Shown here one piece after another: positions 39,537-49,531 of a DNA stretch of 64,000 nucleotides. The stretch lies in contig NZ_JAEH01000012.1 in assembly GCF_000518805.1 (NCBI RefSeq), positions 1 through 64,000 on the forward strand, in the 5' to 3' direction. Numbering within the stretch: position 1 is the first letter of the stretch; each line of letters starts with the position of its first letter. A program made the translations under genes and the position numbers. The notes under the pieces are model-generated. The model was not told where the DNA came from, ran no database searches, and was given only the letters and a program-made list of their open reading frames with translations. This DNA is from Shewanella waksmanii ATCC BAA-643 (GTDB taxonomy: Bacteria > Pseudomonadota > Gammaproteobacteria > Enterobacterales > Shewanellaceae).

Positions 39537-40439
39537 ATGCGTATAACCTTAAAGCAATTAGCTATTTTTGAAGCAATTGCCCGTACTGGGCAAGTGGCAA
39601 AAGCCGCTCAGCAGGTGAGCCTATCAGCGCCAGCCACTTCAATGGCACTGGCAGAATTAGAAAAGCAATTGGACGCGCGGTTATTTGAACGCATTGGCAA
39701 CAAGTTGCGACTGAATGCCCAAGGAAGTTTGTTGTTGCCATTAGCCACCGAAGCTATTCAGAAAGTTGATCAGATTGAGCATCTATTTAGTGCACCTAAT
39801 CAAAGCTTACATGGCACCTTAAATGTGGCGGCGAGCTCAACGATTGGCAATTTTTTGTTAGCCAAAAGCTCAGTCGCATTTTGTCAGCAACATGTTGGGG
39901 TAAAAGTTGATTTAAATATTGATAACACCCAAGCCGTGATTGACTCAGTATTAGAATTTGGTAGTGAAATTGGCTTTATTGAAGGTGATTGCGTAGATAG
40001 CCGCTTGAATGTGCACCCTTGGCACCAAGATAATTTACTAGTTTTCTGTCATCCTGCTCACCCTTTGGCTGGTAAAACCGTCGCCCCAGCAGACCTTAAC
40101 GATCAATATTGGGTGATGCGAGAGTCGGGTTCGGGTACCCGAGAGTATTTTATTCGCAATGCCAATGCCTTAGGCATGCGCTTGCAAGAGCGGTTTAGTT
40201 TTTCGACGCCTGAGGCGATTAAACAAGCGGTTAAACAAGGGGCTGGCTTAGCAGTACTCTCAGAGCTTACGGTGCAAAAAGAGATAAGCCGCAAAGAGCT
40301 GTCACTCATTGAGGTTGAGGGGTTAGCGCTCAGCCGACAGTTTTATCAAATCCGCCACAAAAGTCGCCACCGCAGTGCGTTGTCTGATGCTTTTGTAGAA
40401 TTTTGCCAACGCGCGAACCAGCGCAGTGAGACTAATTAG
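39537..40439 (+). CDS. LysR-family transcriptional regulator
   Basis: Predicted 300 residues. The N-terminal winged helix-turn-helix ([40 protein letters not shown]) and the periplasmic-binding-like effector domain are complete. The domain's [15 protein letters not shown] and GSGTRE segments resemble the YeiE/CysB-like subgroup. The ligand and target are unknown. It follows the methyltransferase gene by eight bases, so they may be co-transcribed, and it overlaps the end of rnhA by eight bases on the opposite strand. In E. coli this slot between yafS and rnhA is empty, so it is an insertion in the conserved order. Confidence 0.88.
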   Translation: MRITLKQLAIFEAIARTGQVAKAAQQVSLSAPATSMALAELEKQLDARLFERIGNKLRLNAQGSLLLPLATEAIQKVDQIEHLFSAPNQSLHGTLNVAASSTIGNFLLAKSSVAFCQQHVGVKVDLNIDNTQAVIDSVLEFGSEIGFIEGDCVDSRLNVHPWHQDNLLVFCHPAHPLAGKTVAPADLNDQYWVMRESGSGTREYFIRNANALGMRLQERFSFSTPEAIKQAVKQGAGLAVLSELTVQKEISRKELSLIEVEGLALSRQFYQIRHKSRHRSALSDAFVEFCQRANQRSETN

Positions 40440-40917
40440 ATTGGATTTGCTGCAAATATCCTTCGTCGGCTGTGTCGGGTTTAGCCTCAGCCGCTTGACG
40501 GGCTAGCGTGTCACAGCGTTCATTTTCTGTATGGCCTGAATGACCCTTAACCCAACGCCAATCAATCGTGTGGCCTTCAATGGCCTTATCTAGTCGTTTC
40601 CATAAATCGACATTTTTTACCGGTTGTTTTGTTGAGGTTATCCAGTTTTTCTTTTTCCAGCCATGGATCCATTGGGTAATACCTTGGCACATATATTGGC
40701 TATCACTGGTGAGGGTGATCTGACAGGGCTCATACAGGGCTTCCAAGGCGATTATCGGCGCCAGTAGCTCCATTCTGTTGTTGGTGGTGAGCGCAAATCC
40801 GGCGGCAATTTCTTTGGTGTGCTGCTTGTATTTCATCACCACGCCGTAGCCACCTGGACCGGAATTGCCAAGGCAGGAGCCATCAGTATAGATAGAGAGT
40901 TGTTTCAGTCCGCTCAT
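40432..40917 (-). CDS. rnhA: Ribonuclease HI
   Basis: About 161 residues from ATG 40917 ([18 protein letters not shown]). An upstream start ten codons earlier adds a non-homologous tail. The catalytic carboxylates are visible: Asp in [15 protein letters not shown], Glu in [12 protein letters not shown], Asp in [12 protein letters not shown] and Asp in [11 protein letters not shown]. The enzyme removes RNA from RNA-DNA hybrids, including R-loops. It is divergently arranged with dnaQ, 65 bp apart, as in E. coli, so the two promoters overlap in that gap. Confidence 0.95.
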   Translation of the reverse strand: MSGLKQLSIYTDGSCLGNSGPGGYGVVMKYKQHTKEIAAGFALTTNNRMELLAPIIALEALYEPCQITLTSDSQYMCQGITQWIHGWKKKNWITSTKQPVKNVDLWKRLDKAIEGHTIDWRWVKGHSGHTENERCDTLARQAAEAKPDTADEGYLQQIQSN

Positions 40918-40982
40918 CAAGTTGTTACCATAGTCAAATACAAGCAATACTGTTTATTCTCACTCAATAGCATAATGAAGTC

Positions 40983-41711
40983 ATGAATTTAATCTCAAAT
41001 GCAAAACGACAGGTTATTTTAGATACAGAAACCACGGGTATGAACCAAGGCGCAGGACCGGTTTTCCTAGGTCACCGAATTATTGAAATTGGTTGTGTTG
41101 AGGTGGTAAACCGCAAGCTTACGGGCAGGCATTATCATGAATACATTAACCCTCTGCAATTAATTGATGAAGAAGCGATTGAAGTTCACGGTATCACCAA
41201 CGAATTTGTCGCTAGCAAGCCAAAGTTTAGTGAAATAGCGCAATCGTTTATTGAGTTCATTGACGGCGCTGAAATTGTGGCACATAACGCATCGTTCGAT
41301 GTGAGCTTTATGGATCACGAGTTCTCGTTACTTAATCCTCAAGGTCCCAAAACCGATAGTATTTGTCAGATCCTCGATTCGTTAGATATTGCTAAGTTCT
41401 TACATCCCGGGCAAAAGAATAACCTTGATGCCTTGTGTAAGCGTTATGGTATTGATAACTCCCGTCGCGACCTTCACGGCGCATTACTCGATGCTGAGAT
41501 TTTAGCCGACGTTTATCTGGTGATGACTGGGGGACAAACCAAGTTTGACCTTAGCAGTGAAAAGCCTGGACAAGAAGCTGGCGGCATTCAACGTTTAGAT
41601 CCAAACCGTAGCGCCCTTAAAGTGATCGCGGCATCTGCCGATGAACTATTAAAGCACGAAGAAAGATTAGATTTAGTTGCTAAATCAGGGCAGTGCATCT
41701 GGCGAGGATAA
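40983..41711 (+). CDS. dnaQ: DNA polymerase III epsilon subunit, proofreading exonuclease
   Basis: Predicted 242 residues. DnaQ/DEDDh motifs are complete: VILDTETTGM (Exo I), VAHNASFDVSFMD (Exo II) and HGALLDAEILADVYLVM (Exo III), with the general-base His just before the last Asp. The C-terminal part after a Gly/Gln-rich linker holds the alpha-subunit binding tail. It is the 3'-5' proofreader of the replicative polymerase. It is followed after ten bases by the TIGR03503 gene. Confidence 0.95.
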   Translation: MNLISNAKRQVILDTETTGMNQGAGPVFLGHRIIEIGCVEVVNRKLTGRHYHEYINPLQLIDEEAIEVHGITNEFVASKPKFSEIAQSFIEFIDGAEIVAHNASFDVSFMDHEFSLLNPQGPKTDSICQILDSLDIAKFLHPGQKNNLDALCKRYGIDNSRRDLHGALLDAEILADVYLVMTGGQTKFDLSSEKPGQEAGGIQRLDPNRSALKVIAASADELLKHEERLDLVAKSGQCIWRG

Positions 41712-41721
41712 ACATTAATTT

Positions 41722-43038
41722 ATGAAGAGATGGATAACGAGCATTGCATTCATTAGCGCGCTGTTGTGGCAGCCTGTCTTAGCGCAAAATGTGGTGCCGT
41801 CGCATCAGGCGAGTGAATTAAAAAACCGTTTTCGTATCGATCATATGGTCGACAGTGTCACGTTATTTATCCAACGCCAATATGGCAGTGCGCCTGTGGT
41901 TATCGTGTTGCCTGATGGCAGTAAGTGGTATGCCAACCGCCATCCAGAAGACGTACAGTGGGTTGATGGTATGACAGGTGATATTGTTACTATCAATAAC
42001 CCCATGCCCGGACCTTGGCAACTGCTCGGTCGCGTTGTCGAAGGCTCTGAGATTCAAAAAGTGTCTGATCTCAGCATCAACGTCGAGGCCATTCCGCAGC
42101 CACTTTATCAAGGCGAGCGGGTTAAATTAACTGCGCAGCTAATGGCCGATGAGCAACGTATGCGTATGCCAGGGCTAGACTATTTAGTTGATTGGACAGC
42201 AAAATTTGTCAGTCAGCATTTACCTGGTGAAGAGAACTTTGCTGCCGGTACGATTGTGGTTGGCAGTTACAATGACAATGGCGAAAAGCTCGATGAAGCA
42301 CCGGATGATGGCATTTTTACCGGTGATATCAATCTCAATCAGCCATGGGGTCATTACACGTTAGAGGTTAAGGCAACTAACAATCTATTCGAAAGGGTAG
42401 CCAAACAAGAGTTTGAACTGAAACCCATGCCAATCGAAATTGATGTTATTGAACCTGAAGACCCGCTTACGGGCCGCTGGGCGTTAGCCCTAAAAATTGA
42501 TGACAGCCAATTACAGTTACAAGATACTTTTTTTGAGTTTGACTTGGTGGGCCCCGCAGGCTTGCAGTTGACACTTGATCATCGAGATATTGAAATCGCC
42601 GATAGTCAGTTTTTATTGCCACAGGTATCGGCTTTTGGCAGTTACCGGATTAAGAGCATTGCCGCGAGCACCACTAGCAGTGGGCGTGAGATTTACCTTA
42701 AACTCCCCGAACAGTTCTTCAATTTAGTTAGACCGCCCGATCCGCCGCCAACGGAAGAAGAGTTAGCAGCCATTGCCGCGATAAAAGCAGCGGCAGAGGA
42801 GAAAAAGGCCAAAGATGACGCGCTATTTTGGATTATCACCATCAATACTCTGTTAGTCATACTGGGTACGATAATCTTGCTAATTTGGCGTAAGCGTCAA
42901 AATTTGAAAGAAGCGTTAGCGGTAACCGCTGCGCGGCTTGAGCAAGAGCGAGCCAAAGAGATTGGTCCGGCGCTTGATGAAATTGACCTGACTATGCCAG
43001 AAGATTTACCGGACGAAAGTGGCAAAAAGCCAAGCTAA
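41722..43038 (+). CDS. TIGR03503 family protein
   Basis: Predicted 438 residues. A signal peptide (WITSIAFISALLWQPVLAQ) leads a long beta-rich periplasmic part with von Willebrand- or Ig-like repeats, a charged helical stretch (EEELAAIAAIKAAAEEKKAK), one membrane helix (IITINTLLVILGTIILLIW) and a cytoplasmic acidic tail. Length and layout match the TIGR03503 family described from Shewanella and relatives; no biochemical role is known. It is tandem with dnaQ, with a gap of ten bases, and precedes the tRNA-Asp genes. Confidence 0.8.
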   Translation: MKRWITSIAFISALLWQPVLAQNVVPSHQASELKNRFRIDHMVDSVTLFIQRQYGSAPVVIVLPDGSKWYANRHPEDVQWVDGMTGDIVTINNPMPGPWQLLGRVVEGSEIQKVSDLSINVEAIPQPLYQGERVKLTAQLMADEQRMRMPGLDYLVDWTAKFVSQHLPGEENFAAGTIVVGSYNDNGEKLDEAPDDGIFTGDINLNQPWGHYTLEVKATNNLFERVAKQEFELKPMPIEIDVIEPEDPLTGRWALALKIDDSQLQLQDTFFEFDLVGPAGLQLTLDHRDIEIADSQFLLPQVSAFGSYRIKSIAASTTSSGREIYLKLPEQFFNLVRPPDPPPTEEELAAIAAIKAAAEEKKAKDDALFWIITINTLLVILGTIILLIWRKRQNLKEALAVTAARLEQERAKEIGPALDEIDLTMPEDLPDESGKKPS

Positions 43039-43091
43039 AGGCGAGATTTGATGATTTTTTAGCTGATTGAACAAAATCATGAAAAAAGTTA

Positions 43092-43120
43092 TTGACGACC
43101 ACCAGCGGCCTACGTATTAT
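43092..43120 (+). promoter_or_regulatory. Sigma70-type promoter for the tRNA-Asp pair
   Basis: TTGACG at 43092-43097 and TATTAT at 43115-43120 are separated by 17 bp. A GC-containing discriminator (TCACCGC) follows, as in stable-RNA promoters. The first tRNA starts 18 bp after the -10 element. Confidence 0.75.
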
Positions 43121-43137
43121 TCACCGCAACTTGATGT

Positions 43138-43214
43138 GGAGCGGTAGTTCAGTTGGTTAGAATACCGGCCTGTCACGCCGGGGGTCGCGGGTTCGAGTCC
43201 CGTCCGCTCCGCCA
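43138..43214 (+). tRNA. tRNA-Asp (GTC), copy 1
   Basis: Seventy-seven bases including CCA. Acceptor arms GGAGCGG/CCGCTCC pair, the D-loop has AGTTGGTTAGA, the anticodon stem-loop CCGGCCTGTCACGCCGG has anticodon GTC, and the T-arm GCGGGTTCGAGTCCCGT is complete. E. coli aspV has the same position next to dnaQ. Confidence 0.97.
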
Positions 43215-43271
43215 CTCAAGTCAATAGATTTAGTTAGTTGATTAAGACGTTAATCGAGTAACAAAAGTTTA

Positions 43272-43348
43272 GGAGCGGTAGTTCAGTTGGTTAGAATACC
43301 GGCCTGTCACGCCGGGGGTCGCGGGTTCGAGTCCCGTCCGCTCCGCCA
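43272..43348 (+). tRNA. tRNA-Asp (GTC), copy 2
   Basis: Identical in all 77 bases to the copy at 43138-43214, separated by a 57-bp AT-rich spacer. Both are most likely processed from one transcript that ends at the terminator just downstream. Confidence 0.97.
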
Positions 43349-43356
43349 AACATTGA

Positions 43357-43386
43357 AGCCCTAGCATTAATGCTAGGGCTTTTTTG
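43357..43386 (+). terminator. Intrinsic terminator after the tRNA-Asp pair
   Basis: AGCCCTAGCA (43357-43366), a TTAA loop and TGCTAGGGCT (43371-43380) form a perfect 10-bp stem followed by a run of six T, starting nine bases after the second tRNA. Confidence 0.93.
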
Positions 43387-43977
43387 TTGCCGTTATTTCT
43401 GTCATGGCTATTTTTCTAAGTATGACTCAGCATAGCGCTAACTTTCATTAGTGATTGTTACCTAATTTTTTACTCTCCCTTAAGCTGCCGAATGCCGTAT
43501 TCACTCATATAGCTAAGCATTTTTACTCGAATCTCCGTGTTTCATGCCAATAGCGACATCGCCAGTCATTCTTGTCAGCTTTTGTCAAAGCGGCTGTAAT
43601 GGCTGGTTTGCGTGTTCTGCTGATTAATTGCCGTTATTGCTTGCGGGCGAGGATGGAGTTTGCGCGGTGGGAGCACTTGCCAATTTAATGGCCAATTTTA
43701 CTTACCCGGTTTGTGATAAATCAGCTAAAGTTTATCTAGCACAAGGTGTTATACCAATCAGTATAAACATTTAGCCATTCGTCATTCTCGCGCGCTTTTG
43801 GCTATCTATTTCAGTGCTGAATAGCTTTATAAGGGAACAACCATTATTGCTGCTATTCGCCTTGAACTCGTTTGCCAAAAATCACGCTGAGTAGATAAAA
43901 CTCTAATGCTGATTGGTATTGTTGCACTTTGGGCGTATTTTCTAAAACAGCACAAAGCAATATAGGGATATGAAGCT
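43387..43977. other. Intergenic region before the antiporter gene
   Basis: Nearly 600 bp without a supported gene. A small inverted repeat TTATACcaatcaGTATAA lies at about 43750-43767, of the sort scattered through Shewanella and Vibrio intergenic regions. Otherwise I see nothing in it. Confidence 0.5.
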
Positions 43978-45819
43978 ATGGTCGAACATTTGTCGGCAAT
44001 GTTGGGTTTGTTGGGGGTGTTATCACTGCTCTGCCAATGGTTAGGGTGGAAGTTACGTTTACCCGCCATTTTGCCGCTACTGTTATGTGGTTTAATCCTC
44101 GGGCCGATGTTGGGCTTTCTTAACCCTGATGCCATATTTGGTGACTTGCTGTTTCCTATCATCTCACTTGGGGTGGCCATTATCCTGTTTGAAGGCGCGT
44201 TAACCCTTAACTTTAAAGAGATCCAAGAACACGGTCGTATGGTCATTAATTTGGTGACCTTTGGCACATTAATCACTTGGGCGATTATCAGCGCGGCTAC
44301 CCATTGGATAATTGGCTTTAACTGGGAGCTATCGTTACTGTTTGGCTCGTTAGTGGTGGTGACCGGACCAACAGTTATCGTACCCATGTTACGCAGTATT
44401 CGGCCCAATGCGCGTATCGCTAATATTTTGCGCTGGGAAGGCATAGTGATTGATCCTATTGGTGCATTGCTTGCGGTATTAGTGTTTGAGTACATTGCAG
44501 TGGCAGCTGATCCTACTCAACATGTGCTACATGCGCTGGGCTATATGCTGGGAGCCGGTTTAGGGTTAGGGGCCTTAGCGGGATATTTAGTTGGGCAAAT
44601 ATTGCGCCGTGAATTACTACCCCACTATTTAAAAAATACCGCGGTTTTGACCATCATGCTGGGTGTTTTTGTTGGCTCAAATATTATTCAAGAAGAGTCG
44701 GGTTTGTTAACCGTGACCGTCATGGGGATTTGGCTTGCGAACATGAAAGGCGTGTTTGTTGATGACATTATTGAATTTAAAGAAACGCTTACGGTATTGC
44801 TTATCTCTGCATTGTTCATTCTACTGGCAGCAAGGTTAAATTCAGACGCGCTATTTAGTTTAGGTTGGGAAGGGTTGCTGTTATTGGCTGTGGTGATGTT
44901 TGTTGCTCGACCAGTTAGCGTTTGGCTATGCAGCCTTGGCAGCAACATTGCCAACCCAGATCGCTGGTTTTTAAGCTGGCTGGCACCGCGAGGTATTGTG
45001 GCAGCAGCAGTATCATCACTATTTGCTATTAAACTTGAGCGGTTAGGTACCCCTGATGCCGAGCTCATTGTGCCGCTAGTGTTTTTAATTATTATCGGCA
45101 CAGTGGTGAGTCAAAGCCTGACTGCCGGCGCATGGGCGCGGTTTTTGGGCGTCGCTTCAGTTTCACCTCAGGGTTTTTTGATCTTTGGTGGCTCTAAGTT
45201 TGCTAGAGAAATCGCTAAGGTACTGATGAAACGTCAAATCAATGTCATTATTTCAGATAATAACTGGGATAATATTCGCCTCGCCAGAATGGATAATATC
45301 CCAGTGTACTTTGGTAATCCTACCTCTGAGCACGCGCAAAATCACATGGATATGACGGGGATTGGTCGATTACTGGTGTTGTCGCCGTACCGACAGTTTA
45401 ATCCGTTGGTTTCGTATCACTATCAAGACTACTTCGGAAAAAATCGGGTATATGGGCTTAATAACAATGATGTCAGTAGCGCCCGGCACCAGCTATCAGA
45501 AGATTACCTGAAACGCTTGTGTTTGTTTGGTGACAATGTCTCTTACGCGCGCTTAGCAACCACTATGGCTAAGGGCGGGGTGATAAAAGTGACCAATATT
45601 ACCGATAACTTTAGTTTGGCAGATTTGAAGCAGCGCTATGGTGAGGGCGCATTGCCGTTAATGTACCTTCAAGGCAAAAAAGTGCATGTGATAACTGACC
45701 AAACCAAAGAGGTACCTGCTGGTATTGAGCTGATATTCTTACTTACGGCAGAGGCGGTGACAAATGGTCAAGCACCGTCAGCAGAAGAATCTGGCGACCA
45801 AAGCGCAGCGATAAAATAG
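43978..45819 (+). CDS. CPA1-type sodium/proton antiporter with C-terminal TrkA-N-like domain
   Basis: Predicted 613 residues. About twelve membrane helices span residues 1-390, with GVAIILFEGALTL, VVVTGPTVIVPML and ILRWEGIVIDPIGALL marking the Na/H exchanger core and its ion-binding acidic residues. RGIVAAAVSSLFAIKL is the late-helix motif of the CPA1 group. The C-terminal 200 residues form a Rossmann-like domain (FLIFGGSKFAREIAKVLM, NVIISDNNWDNIRLARM), similar to TrkA-N regulatory domains but with GGSKFA in place of the usual G-x-G-x-x-G. It exchanges Na+ or K+ for protons. It stands alone. Confidence 0.88.
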   Translation: MVEHLSAMLGLLGVLSLLCQWLGWKLRLPAILPLLLCGLILGPMLGFLNPDAIFGDLLFPIISLGVAIILFEGALTLNFKEIQEHGRMVINLVTFGTLITWAIISAATHWIIGFNWELSLLFGSLVVVTGPTVIVPMLRSIRPNARIANILRWEGIVIDPIGALLAVLVFEYIAVAADPTQHVLHALGYMLGAGLGLGALAGYLVGQILRRELLPHYLKNTAVLTIMLGVFVGSNIIQEESGLLTVTVMGIWLANMKGVFVDDIIEFKETLTVLLISALFILLAARLNSDALFSLGWEGLLLLAVVMFVARPVSVWLCSLGSNIANPDRWFLSWLAPRGIVAAAVSSLFAIKLERLGTPDAELIVPLVFLIIIGTVVSQSLTAGAWARFLGVASVSPQGFLIFGGSKFAREIAKVLMKRQINVIISDNNWDNIRLARMDNIPVYFGNPTSEHAQNHMDMTGIGRLLVLSPYRQFNPLVSYHYQDYFGKNRVYGLNNNDVSSARHQLSEDYLKRLCLFGDNVSYARLATTMAKGGVIKVTNITDNFSLADLKQRYGEGALPLMYLQGKKVHVITDQTKEVPAGIELIFLLTAEAVTNGQAPSAEESGDQSAAIK

Positions 45820-45862
45820 TTTATCAGGATAATTTGTTGCTGTTGATATGAGCGATTATTAT

Positions 45863-45922
45863 GGGAGCGCTTTTGATATAAGCGCTTTTGATATAAGCGC
45901 TTGGGGTATAAGCGCTTCTGAT
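45863..45922. repeat. Four 15-bp tandem units (ATAAGCGCTTTTGAT)
   Basis: Units start at 45863, 45878, 45893 and 45908. Each holds AGCGCTT, which is palindromic at its core, so the array could fold on itself or offer repeated protein sites. It lies between the antiporter stop and the terminator shared with fadE. Confidence 0.85.
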
Positions 45923-45960
45923 AAAGCCAATTTGAGCGATTGATAAAATACAGTAGAAAC

Positions 45961-45988
45961 AAAAAGGAGGCTGATGCCTCCTTTTTTT
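45961..45988. terminator. Bidirectional intrinsic terminator
   Basis: AAAAAGGAGG, a CTGATG loop and CCTCCTTTTTTT form an A/T-flanked stem that serves the antiporter gene and the convergent fadE gene. Confidence 0.9.
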
Positions 45989-46017
45989 ATCTTAAAGCCA
46001 AATTGGCTTGGTAGATA

Positions 46018-48465
46018 TTATGCTGCTTGATGCTGAGAATCGCTGCTGGTGACTTCAGGACGAAGGGCTTCAGGTGCAAAGTCGTCAACATTGATAGACT
46101 TCATACGACCGATTTCAGCGCGTTTTAGTAGCTCAATCTCTTCTTGGCTGAGTACGCCCAATGCGTCACCTTGTTCGGCAACCTTATCTAACCACATAAA
46201 GGGTAGACGTTTGCCGGCGGCTTTACAGACTTTGTCGTGTAATGGTTCACAGGCCAAAATGTCTTTAAAGGTTTCTTCTTGAATCCCCACAGCATTGTTA
46301 GCACATGCCGTTAAGAATTGTCCTTTACCTAGGCGGTCACGGCTGGCACATGGTGTTTGCATGATCTTAGCTACTTTGTGGTCTAGTACATCACTAGGAC
46401 GCTTGATAGGGCGACCAAATGGGAACATGATCACTCGTAGCACTTTGCCTAACCCAAGTGGGAAGTTATTAAGCAAGTCATCAAGAGAATCTTGTAGTTT
46501 GTACAAGGCATCTTCGACTGCCCATTGAACTAAGACTAAGTCTTCAGTTTGACGGCCTTCATCTTGGTAGCGTTTTAGCGTTGCTGAAGCTAAGTACAGT
46601 TGGCTAAGCAGATCGCCCAAACGTGCCGAGATACGCTCTTTACGTTTTAGTCCACCCCCTAAGGTTGCCATCGCCAGATCCGATAGTAGCGCCAAGTTAG
46701 CACTGAAACGATTCATATGTTGGTAGTAACGCTTAGTTTTATCGTTGTACGGACTATTCGATAAACGCGCAGAGGTTAAACCTAACCAAAAGCTCTTAAC
46801 TAAGTTACTGATAGTAAACCCAATATGGCCAAATAACGCCGCATCAAAATCATTGAGCGCTTTGCGCTGATCAGGATCGAATGCCGACTCCATTTCAGCC
46901 AGTACATAGGGGTGACAACGAATAGCGCCTTGACCATAAATGATCATTGAACGGGTAAGAATGTTGGCGCCTTCAACCGTAATCGCAATCGGAGCAGCTT
47001 GATAACCTCGGCCTAAATAGTTGTTTTCGCCTAGACATACGCCTTTACCGCCGTGGATATCCATGGCATCGATAACGCATTTTTGCATTCTGTCAGTGAG
47101 GTGGTACTTCACAATCGCCGAGATAACCGAAGGCTTTTCACCTAGGTCGATGCCTGTGGTGGTTAGGGTATTAACGGCTTGCATGAGGTAAGCATTACCC
47201 CCGATGCGTGCCATTGGCTCTTCAATCCCTTCCAACTTACCAATAGGCAGTTTGAATTGGCGACGGATGCGTGAGTATGCACCTGTTGCTAGTGCTGCGG
47301 TTTTAATGCCGCCAGCAGAGTTTGAAGGTAAGGTAATACCGCGGCCTACTGATAGACACTCCACTAGCATGCGCCAACCTTGACCAGCCATTTCAGGGCC
47401 ACCAATAATGAAGCTTAGTGGTACAAATACTTCGTTACCGCGTGTTGGACCATTTTGGAACATACAGTTAAGCGGGAAGTGACGACGACCAGTTTCAACA
47501 CCCTCTAAATCGGTTGGGATTAGGGCGCAAGTAATACCTAAATCTTCGGTGTCGCCAAGTAACTTGTCAGGGTCTTGCAGTTTAAAGGCAAGGCCAAGTA
47601 CGGTTGCGACAGGGGCAAGGGTAATATAACGCTTGTTCCAGGTTAGCTTCATACCAAGGACTTCTTCACCTTGCCACTGACCTTTACACACAACACCAAA
47701 ATCTGGAATCGCACCGGCATCACTGCCAGCTTCTGGGCTGGTGAGTGCAAAACAAGGAACCTCTAGCCCTTTGGCAAGGCGGGGTAGGTAATGATCTTGC
47801 TGGGCAGGGGTACCATAGTGTTGTAATAGTTCGCCTGGGCCTAATGAGTTTGGTACACCCACAGTCGATGCCAACTCACTGCTCAAACCGGCTAATTTTT
47901 GTAGCACTTGAGATTGGGCATAGGCTGAAAATTCTAAACCGCCGTATTTCTTTTTGATGATCATGGCAAAGAAACCATGGTCTTTTAAATACTGCCAAAC
48001 TTCTTCGGGTAGATCGGCTAGTTCATGGGAAACCTCGTGTTGGTTAACCATTTTACACACTTCTTCTACTGGGCCGTCGAGAAACGCTTGTTCTTCTGCG
48101 CTAAGGCGCGCTTGCGGATAGTTGTGCAGTTTTTTCCAGTTTGGATTACCGGCAAAAAGATCTGCTTCCCACCAAGTGGTACCCGCTTCAATAGCTTCTT
48201 TTTCTGTTGAAGACATTTCCGGCATGATGCCTTTGTACATTTTCAACAACGGGCGGGTGATAAAGTTCTTACGAATATTGCTAAGGTTTAACGGGATCGC
48301 CAATGCTAAAAATACCAGCCACAATAACGGTGATAAGGTATTGGTAAACGTGCCTGCAGCCAGTACTAAGGCGGTAATGATGCTTGATGTAAGTAAAGAT
48401 ACCCTTAGATAGGCGAGCGCACCTAACGTAAAGATAATGACAAATGTCCAAAGTAGGGTAGTCAC
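46018..48465 (-). CDS. fadE: Acyl-CoA dehydrogenase FadE
   Basis: Predicted 815 residues, the length of the large FadE type. An N-terminal hydrophobic region (residues 1-65, several short helices) anchors it. The dehydrogenase core shows [38 protein letters not shown] and [19 protein letters not shown], with the catalytic Glu in the latter stretch. The DUF1974 C-terminal extension follows. It performs the first step of fatty acid beta-oxidation. The region upstream has a CAAAC-N4-GTTTA palindrome that may be a PsrA-type site. It ends at a terminator shared with the antiporter gene. Confidence 0.95.
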   Translation of the reverse strand: MTTLLWTFVIIFTLGALAYLRVSLLTSSIITALVLAAGTFTNTLSPLLWLVFLALAIPLNLSNIRKNFITRPLLKMYKGIMPEMSSTEKEAIEAGTTWWEADLFAGNPNWKKLHNYPQARLSAEEQAFLDGPVEEVCKMVNQHEVSHELADLPEEVWQYLKDHGFFAMIIKKKYGGLEFSAYAQSQVLQKLAGLSSELASTVGVPNSLGPGELLQHYGTPAQQDHYLPRLAKGLEVPCFALTSPEAGSDAGAIPDFGVVCKGQWQGEEVLGMKLTWNKRYITLAPVATVLGLAFKLQDPDKLLGDTEDLGITCALIPTDLEGVETGRRHFPLNCMFQNGPTRGNEVFVPLSFIIGGPEMAGQGWRMLVECLSVGRGITLPSNSAGGIKTAALATGAYSRIRRQFKLPIGKLEGIEEPMARIGGNAYLMQAVNTLTTTGIDLGEKPSVISAIVKYHLTDRMQKCVIDAMDIHGGKGVCLGENNYLGRGYQAAPIAITVEGANILTRSMIIYGQGAIRCHPYVLAEMESAFDPDQRKALNDFDAALFGHIGFTISNLVKSFWLGLTSARLSNSPYNDKTKRYYQHMNRFSANLALLSDLAMATLGGGLKRKERISARLGDLLSQLYLASATLKRYQDEGRQTEDLVLVQWAVEDALYKLQDSLDDLLNNFPLGLGKVLRVIMFPFGRPIKRPSDVLDHKVAKIMQTPCASRDRLGKGQFLTACANNAVGIQEETFKDILACEPLHDKVCKAAGKRLPFMWLDKVAEQGDALGVLSQEEIELLKRAEIGRMKSINVDDFAPEALRPEVTSSDSQHQAA

Positions 48466-48607
48466 GTTAATTCTCCTTTAATTGCAACCTTCACAGTACA
48501 AGCCATAAGACGCTTTTTTTGTTGACCCGTATCACGATTATAGTATGTGGTCTGACCTGTGTCGCATAAAATCTAACCCTATGACGGTTTTTATACAAGT
48601 CTTTTTT

Positions 48608-48621
48608 CAAACAAATGTTTA
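48608..48621. promoter_or_regulatory. Possible PsrA-type operator between fadE and yafJ
   Basis: CAAAC-AAAT-GTTTA is close to the GAAAC-N4-GTTTC palindrome of PsrA, the TetR-type regulator of fad genes in Shewanella and Pseudomonas. It lies about 145 bp before the fadE start, which is rather far, so the match is tentative. Confidence 0.3.
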
Positions 48622-48712
48622 AATAATTTCTGTTGCTGCTTGTTCCACTCCCTAGGCCAACTAGGTAGAATAGCCCTATAAATAAAGGGTTAATTGTGAG
48701 GTGTTGTTTTAT

Positions 48713-49531
48713 ATGTGTGAACTGCTAGCCATGAGCGCCAATGTGCCAACCGACATCGTGTTTAGTTTTACCGGTTTGGCTGAACGCGGTGGCGTCACCG
48801 GTCCCCATGTTGATGGTTGGGGTATTACCTTTTATGAAGGCAAGGGCAGCCGTACCTTTAAAGATGCCCGTCCAAGCAGTGAGTCACATGTTGCCAGCTT
48901 AATTAAGTCGTACCCAATAAAGAGTGAAGTCGTGGTTAGCCATATCCGCCAAGCTAATCGTGGTGGCGTTTGTTTGGAAAACACTCACCCGTTTACCCGA
49001 GAGTTGTGGGGTAAGTACTGGACCTACGCGCATAATGGTCAGCTGAGTGACTATCAGCAAAAGTTTCAAGTATCACGCTATCAACCCGTTGGCGACACCG
49101 ACAGTGAATTAGCCTTTTGCTGGATTTTACAAAAGGTCGTTGACCATTTTGGCGATGAAGAGCCTGAAGATTTAACTGTGGTTTATCGCTTTATTGCCAC
49201 CTTAGCGGATGAAATCCGTGTGCTTGGGGTTTTCAATATGATTTTAACCGACGGCGACAACCTCATGAGTTACTGCAGCAACAACTTGTGTTACATCACG
49301 CGTCGGGCACCGTTTGGTAAAGCTAAACTTATTGATACCGACGTGGTGATCGACTTTGATAAAGAGACCACCCCAAACGATATTGTTACCGTTATTGCAA
49401 CACGGCCGTTAACCGATAACGAAGACTGGCATATTTTAGCCCCAGGCGACTGGAAGCTGTTTCACAAAGGCGAGCGGGTGATCGACCATTTTGCCACTAA
49501 CGTTGCGGCTGACACAGCTTCTCAAGAATAA
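48713..49531 (+). CDS. yafJ: Class II glutamine amidotransferase (YafJ)
   Basis: About 272 residues from ATG 48713. This start puts Cys at position 2 (MCELLAMSANVPTD), as needed for the N-terminal-nucleophile mechanism; an upstream start four codons earlier would mask it. Other Ntn motifs are HVDGWGITFYEG, HIRQANRGGVCLENTHPF, and AHNGQL. No partner synthase domain is present, as usual for YafJ, so the acceptor of the released ammonia is unknown. E. coli has yafJ near fadE as well. Its last 35 bases overlap the convergent LysR gene. Confidence 0.92.
   Translation: MCELLAMSANVPTDIVFSFTGLAERGGVTGPHVDGWGITFYEGKGSRTFKDARPSSESHVASLIKSYPIKSEVVVSHIRQANRGGVCLENTHPFTRELWGKYWTYAHNGQLSDYQQKFQVSRYQPVGDTDSELAFCWILQKVVDHFGDEEPEDLTVVYRFIATLADEIRVLGVFNMILTDGDNLMSYCSNNLCYITRRAPFGKAKLIDTDVVIDFDKETTPNDIVTVIATRPLTDNEDWHILAPGDWKLFHKGERVIDHFATNVAADTASQE

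Noticed and set aside
43827..44495. Long minus-strand frame opposite the antiporter start
   Set aside because: It is composed of residues expected from the complement of a membrane-protein gene, has no ribosome binding site, and overlaps a well-supported CDS.
45768..45962. Minus-strand frame with repeated LYQKR units
   Set aside because: It is a translation of the 15-bp tandem repeat, lacks a ribosome binding site and crosses into the antiporter gene end.
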